64,000 nt of DNA from Bifidobacterium samirii (GTDB lineage: Bacteria; Actinomycetota; Actinomycetes; Actinomycetales; Bifidobacteriaceae). This document shows positions 43,743-55,591 of this stretch, one piece after another. The number at the start of each line of letters is the position of its first letter. The first letter of the stretch is position 1. Location of the stretch: positions 1 through 64,000 of the forward strand of contig NZ_QXGK01000009.1 of NCBI RefSeq assembly GCF_003952945.1. The letters are read 5' to 3'. The notes under the pieces are model-generated. The model searched no databases. It was not told the DNA's origin and saw nothing but the letters and a program-made list of their open reading frames with translations. A program made the position numbers and the translations under genes.

Positions 43743-46421
43743 ATGCGCACCTCAGAAATCGCGAAGCGCTATCTTGACTACTTCGGCAACCACGACCACC
43801 TCGTGGTGCCCTCGTCGTCGCTGATCTCGCCGAACCCGACCACCCTGTTCACCATCGCCGGCATGGTGCCGTTCATCCCGTACCTGATGGGCGAGCAGAC
43901 CCCGCCGAGCCCGCGCATGGCCTCCAACCAGAAGTGCGTGCGCACCCTCGACATCGACGAGGTCGGCAAGACCACCCGCCACGGCACCTTCTTCCAGATG
44001 CTCGGCAACTTCTCCTTCGGCGACTACTTCAAGGAGGAGGCGATCCACTACGCGTGGGAGCTGCTGACCACCCCGCAGGACAAGGGCGGCTACGGCTTCG
44101 ACCCGGAGAAGCTGTGGATGACGACCTTCACCGACGACGAAGAGGCCCGCTCGATGTGGCGCAACGAGGGCGTCGACCCCGAGCACATCCAGATCATGGG
44201 CATGGAGGACAACTTCTGGACCACCGGCGGCCCCGGCCCCGGCGGCCCCTGCTCCGAGATCTACGTCGACCGCGGCCCCGAATACGGCATCGAGGGAGGC
44301 CCGATCGCCGACGAGAACCGCTACATCGAGATCTGGGACCTCGTGTTCGAGAACTACGAGGTCGACAACGTCAAGTCCAAGACCGACCTGCACATCGTGG
44401 GCGAGCTGGAGAACAAGAACATCGACACCGGCGCCGGCCTGGAGCGCCTCGCCTACCTGATGCAGGGCAAGCAGAACATCTACGAGACCGACGAGGTCTT
44501 CCCGGTCATCGAGGCCGCCCAGATGCTCTCCGGCCTCAAGTACGGCGACGACGCGGCCATGGACGTCAAGTTCCGCGTGGTCGCCGACCACGTGCGCTCC
44601 GCCCTCATGATCATGTCCGACGGCGTGCGCCCGGCCAACAACGGCCGCGGCTACGTGCTGCGCCGACTGCTGCGCCGCACCGTCAAGGCCATGCGCGCCC
44701 TGGGCGTCACCGAGCCCGTGCTGCCGACCCTGTTCCCGACCTCCAAGGACGCGATGGTCGCCAGCTATCCGGAGCTGGAGAACACCTTCCATGAGGTCAC
44801 CGAATCCGCGTACGGCGAGGAGGACGCGTTCCGCCGCACCCTCGAGGCCGGCACCGAGATCTTCGACATGGCCGTGAGCAAGGCCAAGGAGGCCGGCGAG
44901 ACCACCGTCTCCGGCGCCGACGCGTTCAAGCTGCACGACACCTACGGCTTCCCGATCGAGCTGACCCTCGAGATGGCCGCCGAGCAGGGCGTGAAGGTCG
45001 ACGAGGCCAAGTTCCGCGAGCTCATGGACGAGCAGAAGTCCCGCGCCCGCGCCGACGCGCTCAAGAAGCGCCACAACGTGGACCTGTCCGTCTACGACGA
45101 CTTCAAGAAGACCCTCGCCAAGCCGATCGACTTCCTCGGCTACGAGGACTTCTCCGCGCGCGCCACCGTCCTGGGCATCATGCAGGAGGGCAAGGGCTCC
45201 GTGCCGGCCGTCACCGCGCCCGCCACCGTCGAGGTCATCCTCGACCGCACCCCGTTCTACGCGGAGGCCGGCGGCCAGCTGGCCGACCAGGGCGAGATCC
45301 TGTCCGACGACGGCGCGGTCCTCGAGGTCGACGACGTGCAGAAGCCGATCAAGGACCTCATCGTCCACCAGTGCCGTCTGACCGAGGGCACGCTCGTCGT
45401 GGGCACCCCGGTCAACGCGAACATCGACCTCGACCGCCGCGGCGCGATCGCCCGCTCGCACACCGCCACGCACATGGTGCACAAGGCGTTGCGCGAGGAG
45501 CTCGGCCCGCAGGCCACCCAGCGCGGCTCCGAGGACGCCCCGAACCGTCTGCGCTTCGACTTCCAGTGGTCCAAGGCCCCGGCGAAGTCGGTGATGAACG
45601 CCGTCGAGGCGCGCGTCAACGAGAAGCTGCGCGAGAACCTCGCCGTCACCACCCGCGAGATGAAGTTCGACGACGCGATCGCCCTGGGCGCCATGCACCT
45701 GTTCGGCGAGAAGTACGGCGACGTCGTGCGCGTCGTGTCCATCGGCGAGGACGGCTGGAGCCGCGAGCTGTGCGGCGGCACGCACATCGACCACATCGGC
45801 AAGATCGGCGCGATCAACATCATGTCCGAGGCCTCCATCGGCTCCGGCGTGCGCCGCGTCGACGCGCTCGTCGGCCAGAGCGCCTACGAGTTCAACGCCC
45901 GCGAGCACGCGCTGGTCTCCCAGCTGAGCGACAAGCTCAACGCCCGTCCGGACGAGCTGGCCGAGCGCGTCAACACGCTGCTCGCCAAGCTCAAGGAGTC
46001 CGACCGCCGACTCGCGGCCATGTACGAGGGCCAGCTGGCCGCGTCCGTGCCGCAGCTGGTCGCCGACGCCCGCGAGTCCGCCGCGCCGGTCAAGGTCGCC
46101 GCGAAGAACGTGGGCCACTTCGGCTCCTTCGACGCGCTGCGCAAGACCGTGCTCGACATCCGCGGCCAGCTCGGCGACGACGCGCCCGTCGTGGTCGCGC
46201 TCGCCGGCGTGTCCGAGGACGACAAGCCGATGGTCGCCGTGGCCACCAACGACGCCGCCCGCAAGGCCGGTATCAAGGCCGGCGATCTGGTGCGCGGCGC
46301 CTCCAAGATCCTCGGCGGCGGTGGCGGCGGCAAGCCGGACTTCGCCCAGGGCGGCGGTCAGGACGCCTCCCGCATCGACGAGGCGGTCGCCGCGCTCAAG
46401 AACGAGGCGATGAAGGGCTGA
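43743..46421 (+). CDS. alaS: alanine--tRNA ligase
   Basis: Charges tRNA-Ala. The 892-residue protein starts [19 protein letters not shown] and shows the class II catalytic core with [20 protein letters not shown] (motif 1/2 region) and [17 protein letters not shown]. The editing domain has the zinc-type HTATHMVH and [13 protein letters not shown] motifs, and the C-Ala region near the end contains [15 protein letters not shown]. All the expected parts are present and the length is normal. The ATG at 43743 follows AAGGAG at some distance (CCAAGGAGTTCAACACATAC). ruvX follows after eight bases, so alaS, ruvX and mltG probably form an operon. Confidence 0.97.
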   Translation: MRTSEIAKRYLDYFGNHDHLVVPSSSLISPNPTTLFTIAGMVPFIPYLMGEQTPPSPRMASNQKCVRTLDIDEVGKTTRHGTFFQMLGNFSFGDYFKEEAIHYAWELLTTPQDKGGYGFDPEKLWMTTFTDDEEARSMWRNEGVDPEHIQIMGMEDNFWTTGGPGPGGPCSEIYVDRGPEYGIEGGPIADENRYIEIWDLVFENYEVDNVKSKTDLHIVGELENKNIDTGAGLERLAYLMQGKQNIYETDEVFPVIEAAQMLSGLKYGDDAAMDVKFRVVADHVRSALMIMSDGVRPANNGRGYVLRRLLRRTVKAMRALGVTEPVLPTLFPTSKDAMVASYPELENTFHEVTESAYGEEDAFRRTLEAGTEIFDMAVSKAKEAGETTVSGADAFKLHDTYGFPIELTLEMAAEQGVKVDEAKFRELMDEQKSRARADALKKRHNVDLSVYDDFKKTLAKPIDFLGYEDFSARATVLGIMQEGKGSVPAVTAPATVEVILDRTPFYAEAGGQLADQGEILSDDGAVLEVDDVQKPIKDLIVHQCRLTEGTLVVGTPVNANIDLDRRGAIARSHTATHMVHKALREELGPQATQRGSEDAPNRLRFDFQWSKAPAKSVMNAVEARVNEKLRENLAVTTREMKFDDAIALGAMHLFGEKYGDVVRVVSIGEDGWSRELCGGTHIDHIGKIGAINIMSEASIGSGVRRVDALVGQSAYEFNAREHALVSQLSDKLNARPDELAERVNTLLAKLKESDRRLAAMYEGQLAASVPQLVADARESAAPVKVAAKNVGHFGSFDALRKTVLDIRGQLGDDAPVVVALAGVSEDDKPMVAVATNDAARKAGIKAGDLVRGASKILGGGGGGKPDFAQGGGQDASRIDEAVAALKNEAMKG

Positions 46422-46429
46422 ACCACCCC

Positions 46430-46897
46430 GTGGTGTGGCTCGGTATCGATCTCGGTGACGCCCGGGTCGGACTCGCTCTGTCCGACCCGGAGCTCACCTT
46501 CGCGCACCCTGCCGGCAACATCAGGGTGTACGGCGACTCATTCCAGGCCCTGGACGAGGTCATCGACGTCATCGAGGACGAATCGGTGGACCACGTCGTG
46601 GTCGGCCTTCCGCTGCAGCTGGACGGCACGGAAGGCAAAAGCGCGAAGAAGGCGCGCCGCTGGGCGGCGAATCTCGACAAGCGCATCCGGAACCTGATCG
46701 ACGCGCATGAATGCGCCATCGAACAGACCCCCACCATCGCACTGGTCGATGAGCGGCTGACGACGGTCAGCGCGCATCGGCAGCTGTCGCAGGCGAACGT
46801 ATCGGGCAGACGGCACCGTCCCGTAGTGGACCAGCAGGCCGCCGTCGTGATACTGCAATCCGCGCTCGACGGCGCAGACAACGAGGGAGCAGCGTAG
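46430..46897 (+). CDS. ruvX: Holliday junction resolvase-like protein RuvX/YqgF
   Basis: A 155-residue RNase H-fold nuclease. In other bacteria YqgF acts in 16S rRNA 5'-end maturation or as a putative Holliday junction resolvase. The acidic active-site strands are visible: GIDLGDARVGLALSDP near the start, VVGLPLQLDGTEG in the middle and ALVDERLTT, with a final acidic residue expected in VVDQQAAVVIL. The start is one of two consecutive GTG codons at 46430/46433. The gene begins eight bases after alaS and overlaps the start of mltG (TAGTG). Confidence 0.92.
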   Translation: MVWLGIDLGDARVGLALSDPELTFAHPAGNIRVYGDSFQALDEVIDVIEDESVDHVVVGLPLQLDGTEGKSAKKARRWAANLDKRIRNLIDAHECAIEQTPTIALVDERLTTVSAHRQLSQANVSGRRHRPVVDQQAAVVILQSALDGADNEGAA

Positions 46898-48075
46898 TGG
46901 CCGACGAATTCGAGGAGTTCTTCTCCGAAGGGACCCAGTGGGTCAATGGCACCGGAACGCCCGCGCCGGAACCGGCGCCCGAGACGGCGCAGTCCCGTCG
47001 CGAGCTGCGTCGCCGGCGCGAACGTCGCCGGCGCAACGGCATGATGAAGATCGTCGCCGTCGTGGCGACGGTCGCGATCGTCGCCGTCGGCGCGGTCTTC
47101 GCCTACCGTGCGATCCTGTCGTGGCGCGAGGCGCGCCTGTCGGGCGGCGTCAGCGACGTTCAGGACTACGCGGGTCCCGGCAGCGGCGAGGCGGTCTTCA
47201 CCGTCGAATCCGGACAGGGTGCGCAGGAGATCGGCGAGAACCTCGTCGACGCCGGCATCGTCAAATCCGTCGGCGCGTTCACCAGCGCCGTGACCGCCGC
47301 CGACGCGACCCTCTACCCGGGCACGTACACGCTCAAGCTGCAGATGCGCTCGGTCGACGTCGTGAAGATCCTGTCCGACCCCTCCCAGGCCGGAGGATTC
47401 CTCGAAGTGCGCCCCGGCGAACGGCTCAGCGACGTGATCGCCGCGGCCGTGCAGGTCAGCGGACTGGCCGAGGACGAGTTCACCGCGATCACCAGCGGCG
47501 GCGGCAGCGGCATTCTGCCCGCCGAAGCCGGCGGCAGCTTCGAGGGATGGCTCGAACCGGGCACCTACGACGTGCAGAACCGCACCGCCGAGGAGATCCT
47601 CAGGCAGATGGTCGACGCCCGCATCGCCAAGCTCGACGAGCTCGGCGCGCCCAGCGGCGACGAACGCGAGCGCATCCTCAAGATCGCCTCGATCGCCGAG
47701 GCCGAGGTGAACCGCGACGACTACTACGGCAAGGTCGCACGCGTCATCGAGAACCGCCTGACCCAAGGCATGAACCTCGGCATGGACACGTCGCTCGCGT
47801 ACGGTCTGGGCACCACGGCGGCCAAGATCACCGACGCGGACATCGCCGACGCCTCCAACCCGTACAACCTGCACCAGAATCCGGGGCTGCCGCCCACGCC
47901 GATCTCCAACCCGGGCGACTCGGCCATCAAGGCCGCCATCAGCCCCGAGGAAGGCGACTGGATGTACTTCGTGACCGTCGACCTGGAGACCGGCGAGACG
48001 AAGTTCGTCGCCACCGAGGACGAGTTCTGGCAGATTCGCGACGAATACAAGAACAACAACGAGAACGCGAACTGA
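46897..48075 (+). CDS. mltG: endolytic murein transglycosylase MltG
   Basis: A 392-residue membrane-anchored lytic transglycosylase that cuts nascent glycan strands and so sets strand length. A cytoplasmic basic N-terminus (RRELRRRRERRRRNGMMK) is followed by one membrane helix (IVAVVATVAIVAVGAVFAY), a LysM-like region and the YceG catalytic domain. The family signature ILKIASIAEAEVNRDDYYGKV (quoted in part: IASIAEAEV) carries the presumed catalytic Glu, and MDTSLAYGL and GLPPTPISNPGDSAIKAAI are the conserved closing motifs. The start is a GTG at 46897 overlapping the ruvX stop. It is the last gene of the alaS-ruvX-mltG run; the next gene is on the opposite strand. Confidence 0.93.
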   Translation: MADEFEEFFSEGTQWVNGTGTPAPEPAPETAQSRRELRRRRERRRRNGMMKIVAVVATVAIVAVGAVFAYRAILSWREARLSGGVSDVQDYAGPGSGEAVFTVESGQGAQEIGENLVDAGIVKSVGAFTSAVTAADATLYPGTYTLKLQMRSVDVVKILSDPSQAGGFLEVRPGERLSDVIAAAVQVSGLAEDEFTAITSGGGSGILPAEAGGSFEGWLEPGTYDVQNRTAEEILRQMVDARIAKLDELGAPSGDERERILKIASIAEAEVNRDDYYGKVARVIENRLTQGMNLGMDTSLAYGLGTTAAKITDADIADASNPYNLHQNPGLPPTPISNPGDSAIKAAISPEEGDWMYFVTVDLETGETKFVATEDEFWQIRDEYKNNNENAN

Positions 48076-48111
48076 CCTGCCGCGCCGCCGCCGTCCATGA
48101 CGGCAGGCGGC

Positions 48112-48573
48112 TCAGGTCAGCACCGCGGCGAGCAGACCCGCAGCCACGATCACCGGAGCGAACGGCACCTTGCCGGCGAACCGGGTATCGGACTGCGGGT
48201 CGAACCGTATCCAGAGGGCCATCCACGCCAGACCGAGCAGACCCATCGCCAGCCACCAGACCAGCATCGCCGTGAACCCGGCCAGACCGACGCCCAATCC
48301 CGTCATCAGCGTGCACGTCACATCGCCCAGTCCCAGCGCGCCGGGGCGCACCAGCGCGAGCGCGCACTGCAGCGCCGCCGCGAGCAGCGCGAACAGCAGC
48401 GCCTGCGGCACCAGGAACAGGTCGTTCTCCAGCAGCGCTACCACGAGGTCGGCCGCCAGCTGGGCGGCGCAGCCGAGCGCGATCCAGGCGCGCGGCACCC
48501 GCCGGCGGCGCACATCCTCGGCGGCCACGGCGATTCCACAGATCAGACTCGGCGTCAACGCAAGGCAGGACAT
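48112..48573 (-). CDS. A24-type prepilin peptidase, short form
   Basis: A 153-residue polytopic protein with four to six membrane segments. The two aspartates of the A24 aspartic protease family lie in AEDVRRRRVPRAW and GALGLGDVTC (the GxGD-type motif). It lacks the N-terminal methyltransferase domain, as in TadV/FppA-type peptidases that process Flp pilins. Bifidobacteria carry tad pili, and a stand-alone peptidase would serve a tad locus elsewhere; no pilus genes are in this window. It is on the minus strand, convergent with mltG and divergent from aroC with a 48-base gap. Confidence 0.82.
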   Translation of the reverse strand: MSCLALTPSLICGIAVAAEDVRRRRVPRAWIALGCAAQLAADLVVALLENDLFLVPQALLFALLAAALQCALALVRPGALGLGDVTCTLMTGLGVGLAGFTAMLVWWLAMGLLGLAWMALWIRFDPQSDTRFAGKVPFAPVIVAAGLLAAVLT

Positions 48574-48621
48574 ACCGCTATGCTAGTGCGAAGTTGACGA
48601 CGACAGGCAAAAGGAGCAGAT

Positions 48622-49815
48622 ATGTTGCGCTGGCAGACCGCTGGTGAATCGCATGGCGAGGCGTTGGTCGCGATGATCGAAGGGGTGCCGGCCGGCGTGC
48701 GGGTCACCACCGACGACATCGTGGACGCGCTGGCGCGGCGGCGTATGGGATACGGACGCGGCGCGCGCATGAAGTTCGAGCAGGACAAGGTGCGACTCCT
48801 GACCGGCGTGCGCCACGGCGTCACGCTCGGCTCGCCCATCGCCATCGAGATCGCGAACACCGAATGGCCCAAGTGGACTGAGGTGATGAGCGCCGACCCG
48901 CTCGACCACGAGCTCGAACGCGAAGGCCGCAACGCGCCGCTGAGCCGCCCGCGCCCCGGCCACGCCGACCTGACCGGCATGCGCAAGTACGGCTTCGACG
49001 ACGCCCGACCGGTGCTCGAACGCTCCAGCGCCCGCGAGACCGCCTCGCGCGTCGCCCTCGGCCGCGTCGCCGCCCAGTTCCTCGAGCAGACGCTCGGCAT
49101 CCGCACCGTCGCGCACGTGCTGTCCGTCGGCGGCGCCGGCGTGGACCAGAACGCCGACCGCACGCTGCCCACCCCCGACGACGTCGCCGCGCTCGACGCG
49201 TCGCCGGTGCGCACCCTCGACAAGGACGCCGAAGCGCGCATGGTGGCGCGCATCGACGAGATTAAGGCGTCCGCCGACACCGTGGGCGGCGTCGTCGAGG
49301 TCATCGCCTACGGCGTGCCCGCCGGCATCGGCACGTACGTCGAATCCGACCGCCGTCTCGACGCGGCCCTCGCCTCGGCGCTCATGGGCATCCAGGCGAT
49401 CAAGGGCGTGGCCATCGGCGACGGCTTCCTCGAGGCGGTGCGCCCCGGCTCCGAAGCCCACGACGAGATGGTGCCCGGCGAGGACGGCCGCATCACGCGA
49501 CTGACCAACCGCGCCGGCGGCATCGAAGGCGGCATGTCCAACGGCGAGCCGATCCGCATCTGCGCCGCGATGAAGCCGATCCCGTCGATCCCGCGCGCGC
49601 TGCGCACCGTCGACGTGCTCACCGGCGAAGGCGCCCAGGCCATCAACCAGCGTTCCGACTCGACCGCCGTGCCGGCGTGCGCCGTCGTCGCCGAGGCCAT
49701 GGTGCGCCTGACGCTCGCCAGGTACGTCATCGAGAAGTTCGGCGGCGACAGCGTCGAGGAGACGCGCCGCAACGCGGAGAGCTACCTCGCCGCCTGGCCG
49801 GAGCACATGCGGTGA
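48622..49815 (+). CDS. aroC: chorismate synthase
   Basis: The last shikimate step, converting EPSP to chorismate with reduced FMN. The 397 residues start [21 protein letters not shown], which contains the first family signature around [17 protein letters not shown] and [14 protein letters not shown] are the next, and [18 protein letters not shown] the last. The ATG at 48622 follows AAAAGGAGCAGAT. The stop overlaps the aroKB start by GTGA, so the two are coupled. Confidence 0.97.
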   Translation: MLRWQTAGESHGEALVAMIEGVPAGVRVTTDDIVDALARRRMGYGRGARMKFEQDKVRLLTGVRHGVTLGSPIAIEIANTEWPKWTEVMSADPLDHELEREGRNAPLSRPRPGHADLTGMRKYGFDDARPVLERSSARETASRVALGRVAAQFLEQTLGIRTVAHVLSVGGAGVDQNADRTLPTPDDVAALDASPVRTLDKDAEARMVARIDEIKASADTVGGVVEVIAYGVPAGIGTYVESDRRLDAALASALMGIQAIKGVAIGDGFLEAVRPGSEAHDEMVPGEDGRITRLTNRAGGIEGGMSNGEPIRICAAMKPIPSIPRALRTVDVLTGEGAQAINQRSDSTAVPACAVVAEAMVRLTLARYVIEKFGGDSVEETRRNAESYLAAWPEHMR

Positions 49816-51440
49816 GCGGGCGTCACCCGGTCGCCGTCATCATCGGCATGATGGGCGCAGGCAAGACGCGCGTCGGCCGCGAGGTCGCGCAGATGCTCCG
49901 CCTGCCGTTCCTCGACGCCGACATCGAAATCGAACGCGAGGTCGGCATGAGCATCCCCGACTACTTCGCGCAGTACGGTGAGCCAGCGTTCCGACGCGTC
50001 GAAAGCGAGCTGATCGCCCGCACCCTGTCCGACTTCGACGGCATCTTCGCCCTCGGCGGCGGCGCGCCGATGACCCCGGCCGTGCAGGACGCGCTGGCCG
50101 GCTACATGGACGAGGGCGGCCGCGTCATCTACCTGCAGGCCGACCCCAAGGAGGCGATGGAGCGCGCCAACCGCGGCGGCGGACGCCCCATGCTCGACGG
50201 CGGCGACGCCAACGCACGTTGGATGCGCCTGTACGAGCAGCGCGACCCGGTGTTCACCGCACTGGCGAACGTGCACGTGCGCACGCACGGATCCACGCCG
50301 CAGATGGCGGCGAGAAAGGTGATGAACATGATCGAGGAGCGCGTCGTCCACGTCGACGTCGCCGGCGGCGACGACTACAACGTGCGCATCGGCGAAGGTG
50401 CGATGAACCATCTCGCCGGCGTGCTGGGACCGGGGGCGCACCGCATCGCCCTCATCCACACCCAGCCGGTGCAGCGCCACTCCGACCGCGCCCGCGCCCT
50501 GCTGCGCCAGGCCGGCTACGAGGTGTCCGACATCGTCATCCCCGACGCTGAGGCCGGCAAGACCGTCACCGTCGCCAACGGCATCTGGGAGCGGCTTGGC
50601 CGTGAGGGCTTCACCCGCTCCGACGCGGTCGTCGGCGTCGGCGGGGGAGCGGCCACCGACCTGGCCGGCTTCATCGCCGCGACCTGGATGCGCGGCGTGC
50701 ACTACGTGAACTGCCCGACCTCGCTGCTGGCGATGGTCGACGCGTCCACCGGCGGCAAGACCGGCATCAACACGACCGGCGGCAAGAACCTCGCCGGCTC
50801 GTTCTACACGCCCGCCGGCGTGCTCGCCGACACGACCACGCTCGCGTCGCTGCCCAACGACATCTTCATCGAAGGCCTGGGCGAAGTCGCCAAATCCGGC
50901 TTCATCTCGGATCCGGAGATCCTGCGCATCCTCAGGGAGCATGCGGCCGAACTGCGAGCCTTCGACGGCGCGTCCCTGCTCGGCTCGCCGCTCGAGGACG
51001 TCGTCGACGAGCTCATCGAACGCACCGTGCGCGTCAAGGCGCGCCACGTGTCCGCCGACCTCAAGGAGGCCGGTCTGCGCGAGTTCCTCAACTACGGCCA
51101 TACGATGGGCCACGCGATCGAGAAGATCGAACACTTCCGCTGGCGTCACGGCAACGCCGTCGCCGTCGGCATGGTGTACGCGGCCGAACTGGCGTCGATC
51201 CTCGGCATCATCGACGACGACCTGGTGGTCGAACACCGGACGCTGCTCGACTCGCTGGGACTGCCGACCTCCTGGAACGGCGGATCCTACGAGGACGTGC
51301 TCGCGCTCATGCACCGCGACAAGAAGGCGCGCGGCAACCGGCTGCGCTTCGTCGTGCTCGACGCGATCGGCCATCCGATCCACCTGGACGACCCGCCGGC
51401 GGACGCCGTCGAGGAGGCGTTCCGGCGCATCGCCGGCTGA
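49812..51440 (+). CDS. aroKB: bifunctional shikimate kinase / 3-dehydroquinate synthase
   Basis: A fusion of two shikimate enzymes in 542 residues. Residues 1-175 are shikimate kinase, with Walker [14 protein letters not shown], the shikimate-binding DADIEIE and GGGAPMTP. Residues about 185-542 are 3-dehydroquinate synthase, with the NAD-binding [19 protein letters not shown] (quoted in part: [12 protein letters not shown]) and the metal ligands in GHTMGHAIE and [10 protein letters not shown]. The two genes are separate in most bacteria and fused in bifidobacteria and some relatives. The start is the GTG at 49812 overlapping aroC. The fusion supplies steps 2 and 5 of the pathway together. Confidence 0.95.
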   Translation: MSGRHPVAVIIGMMGAGKTRVGREVAQMLRLPFLDADIEIEREVGMSIPDYFAQYGEPAFRRVESELIARTLSDFDGIFALGGGAPMTPAVQDALAGYMDEGGRVIYLQADPKEAMERANRGGGRPMLDGGDANARWMRLYEQRDPVFTALANVHVRTHGSTPQMAARKVMNMIEERVVHVDVAGGDDYNVRIGEGAMNHLAGVLGPGAHRIALIHTQPVQRHSDRARALLRQAGYEVSDIVIPDAEAGKTVTVANGIWERLGREGFTRSDAVVGVGGGAATDLAGFIAATWMRGVHYVNCPTSLLAMVDASTGGKTGINTTGGKNLAGSFYTPAGVLADTTTLASLPNDIFIEGLGEVAKSGFISDPEILRILREHAAELRAFDGASLLGSPLEDVVDELIERTVRVKARHVSADLKEAGLREFLNYGHTMGHAIEKIEHFRWRHGNAVAVGMVYAAELASILGIIDDDLVVEHRTLLDSLGLPTSWNGGSYEDVLALMHRDKKARGNRLRFVVLDAIGHPIHLDDPPADAVEEAFRRIAG

Positions 51441-51483
51441 ACGGCCCGTCGGCATCGCCGGCGGACGGAACCAACGACAACGG

Positions 51484-51505
51484 CGGCCTCCCGAACGGGA
51501 GGCCG
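51484..51505 (+). terminator. hairpin between aroKB and aroQ
   Basis: CGGCCTCCC (51484-51492) pairs with GGGAGGCCG (51497-51505) around GAAC, followed by TCTTGGG. It may only partly stop transcription into aroQ. Confidence 0.7.
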
Positions 51506-51526
51506 TCTTGGGAAAGCGAGGGAATC

Positions 51527-51976
51527 ATGACCAGAGTCATCGTCGTCAACGGACCGAACCTCGGACGGCTCGGCGTACGCCAGCCGGACGTGTACGGGCG
51601 CCAGGACCTGGAGGAGCTGCGCCGCCTGTGCACCGCATGGGGTGAGGAGCTGGGACTCGACGTCGAGGTGCGCCAGACCGACGACGAGGCCGAGATGATC
51701 GGCTGGATGCACCGCGCCGCCGACGAGAAGACGCCCGTGGTGATGAACCCCGCCGCGTTCACCCACTACTCGTACGGCCTGTCCGACGCGGCGCACATGG
51801 TCGGCGACGCCGGCCTGCCCCTGATCGAGGTGCACATCTCCAACCCGTCGGCGCGCGACGAGTTCCGCAAGCGCTCGGTGATCTCCCCGGTCGCCACCGG
51901 CACCATCACCGGCATGGGCTTCTACGGCTACAAGCTCGCCCTCGAGGCCGTCGCCCACCTGATCAAAGGGGAGTAG
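51527..51976 (+). CDS. aroQ: 3-dehydroquinate dehydratase, type II
   Basis: Step 3 of the shikimate pathway; a small dodecameric enzyme. The 149 residues begin MTRVIVVNGPNLGRLGVRQPDVYG, with the NGPNLxxLG signature, followed by QTDDEAEMIGWMH, NPAAFTHYSYGL and EVHISNPSARDEFRKRSVISP, which supply the Tyr lid, His and Arg residues of the active site. The length is typical. The ATG at 51527 follows GAAAGCGAGGGAATC. It follows aroKB after 86 bases with a hairpin between, so expression may be partly independent. Confidence 0.95.
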   Translation: MTRVIVVNGPNLGRLGVRQPDVYGRQDLEELRRLCTAWGEELGLDVEVRQTDDEAEMIGWMHRAADEKTPVVMNPAAFTHYSYGLSDAAHMVGDAGLPLIEVHISNPSARDEFRKRSVISPVATGTITGMGFYGYKLALEAVAHLIKGE

Positions 51977-52189
51977 GAGCGGCGGTCAGGCCCGACCGGG
52001 GCCGGCGGCGGGGCAGGTGTCATCCGGCCGTCTTTGATCACCTTGCGCGCGGACGGATACTCCCATTCGGTGAGACCGGAAGGCACACTGCGATCGCCCC
52101 AATCTGTATGCTCCTCGCTCCGACCCGCCCAAACGCTTGGTTGTGGAAAAACTCTGGTAACGGAGACCGATACGACGAAAGGACATTGC

Positions 52190-53686
52190 ATGAGCAGCCA
52201 AGGAGCGAGCCATCGACGCGCCACCGGCAGGCACCTGGTCGACCGTGTGTCCGACCGTGCGTCCGGCGGCGCGGCATTCGACAGGTATCTGTCGGTGTTC
52301 CGCCGGTTGATGCCGTTGATCGTGGTGCTGGGGACGCTGATCATGGGCGGCGGGTTCATGGCGCTGACCCAGCCCGGCCACATCCCCGATGTGTGGGCGC
52401 ATGTCTACCGCGTCGACGGTATGCTGCATGGCGACGTTCTCGCGCATCCGGTGGAGTCGCGCTCGCGGCTGCACGGCGGCGAGGGGAACGTGGGCGGCCA
52501 CGTTTCCTGGCAGTGGATCGACTATTCGCAGGAGCATTACGACGGCTACGACCCGACCGTCATCCTGCCCGACACGATCACCGTGTCCGATTCGAATGGC
52601 GCCGACGTGCCGTACAACAACACCGCCACGAACTCGCCGCTGGTCTACCTGCCGCAACTGGCGGGTTTCGCGTTGGGCGATGCGCTCGGCCTGTCCGCCG
52701 GCGCGACCTACTATCTGACCGAAACGATCACGCTGGTCGCGTATGCGCTGTGCATGGCGCTGGCCGTCTTCCTGCTGCCGCGCTGGCGCATCCTCGCCGC
52801 CCTGGTGATGCTGTTCCCGCTGACCATCCACCGTTACTCATACGCAATCTCGGCCGACTCGATGACGCAGGCGCTCGCGTTCCTGCTCACCTGCATGCTC
52901 GTGCGGGCGACGGTCCGGCGGGTGACGACCGGGTACTGCGCGGCGTTGGCTGTGCTGTGCGTCGCATTGTCGATGTGCAAGTTCGTGTATGCCCCGATGA
53001 GCGCGCTCACCCTGCTCGTCCCCTGGGTGCAGCGCGGTCTGGCGGACGGCGGGCCGTCGTCCGGCACACTCGCCGGCGCATCGCCGGAGGTCGCAACGTC
53101 CGGCGCGCACGCCGCCATCGGAAAACGGTCCGTCACCGCCCGTGCCGCGTCGTTCCGCGCCCAACTGGGCATCCTCGCCTCGGGCGTCGCGTTGTCGGCC
53201 GTCTGGCTCATGGTCTGGATGCGTCTGACCGGATGGTTCGTGACGACGCCGATGCTGGTGTCGCATGCCGAGATGACCGCACGCAAGCAGGCGCTGCTCT
53301 CCGACCCCTCCTCGCTGTTGGCTGCGTTGAAGGCCATCGTCATGGCGATCGTGACCGCGCGCTCCAACATGGGCCGACGGCTGGACTCGCTGGTGATCGG
53401 CGCCTGCTGGCTGATGATCGCGGCGCTGCTGGTCGTGCTTGTCGTCGCCACGATCCGCCGTGCGATGCCGGCGCGTCTGCTGGTCTTCTGGTGGGGATCG
53501 GCCGTGGTGATGATCGGTATCCTGCTGCTGACCTATCTTGCGTTGTGGCTGCAGTATACGCCGGCCGGCGCGGGCGTGGTCGACGGGGTGCAGCACCGCT
53601 ATTTCCTGCCGCTGGCGCTTATCGGCGTGATATGCGCGGCGGAATGCCTCCGTGCCGTGGGAACGTCCCGTCGGCGCCTTGACTGA
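52190..53686 (+). CDS. DUF2142-like polytopic membrane protein
   Basis: A 498-residue integral membrane protein with about ten membrane helices, resembling the DUF2142 family of predicted membrane glycan-processing or glycosyltransferase-like proteins. After a cytoplasmic N-terminus it shows LIVVLGTLIMGGGFMALTQPGHIPDVWAHVYRV (in part: PGHIPDVWAHVYRVDG), a large loop with Asp and His residues, and HRYSYAISADSMTQALAFL in the next segment. The acidic D near the first helix and the long first outer loop are typical of GT-C-type enzymes. The acceptor is unknown. The ATG at 52190 follows GAAAGGACATTGC. It is between aroQ and pyrG, with no related surface-glycan genes in view. Confidence 0.75.
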   Translation: MSSQGASHRRATGRHLVDRVSDRASGGAAFDRYLSVFRRLMPLIVVLGTLIMGGGFMALTQPGHIPDVWAHVYRVDGMLHGDVLAHPVESRSRLHGGEGNVGGHVSWQWIDYSQEHYDGYDPTVILPDTITVSDSNGADVPYNNTATNSPLVYLPQLAGFALGDALGLSAGATYYLTETITLVAYALCMALAVFLLPRWRILAALVMLFPLTIHRYSYAISADSMTQALAFLLTCMLVRATVRRVTTGYCAALAVLCVALSMCKFVYAPMSALTLLVPWVQRGLADGGPSSGTLAGASPEVATSGAHAAIGKRSVTARAASFRAQLGILASGVALSAVWLMVWMRLTGWFVTTPMLVSHAEMTARKQALLSDPSSLLAALKAIVMAIVTARSNMGRRLDSLVIGACWLMIAALLVVLVVATIRRAMPARLLVFWWGSAVVMIGILLLTYLALWLQYTPAGAGVVDGVQHRYFLPLALIGVICAAECLRAVGTSRRRLD

Positions 53687-53768
53687 CCCGACGCCGAGCC
53701 GACCATGACTTCAAACGGACATATGCCGTTAACATGACACGTGATTGACGGTGTTATGTTGAAATTCC

Positions 53769-55427
<1,659 letters not shown>

Positions 55428-55435
55428 GCCCGCCC

Positions 55436-55487
55436 CGTGTCAGTGTGCGGTTCCGGCCGTTCCCGGACGTAGCCGCACACTGACACG
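55436..55487 (+). terminator. two-tier hairpin after pyrG
   Basis: CGTGTCAGTGTGCGG (55436-55450) pairs with 55473-55487 (15 bp), enclosing a smaller TCCGG/CCGGA stem. It begins nine bases past the stop. There is no T-run. Confidence 0.7.
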
Positions 55488-55591
55488 CGGGAAGGCGAGT
55501 GCCGGCCGCCGCAGCTCAAGGGCGTGGGGCATAATGGGATGGGGTGCAACGGCACCCGCAGCATTCCATGAAGAGAACGACAAGAGTGCAC

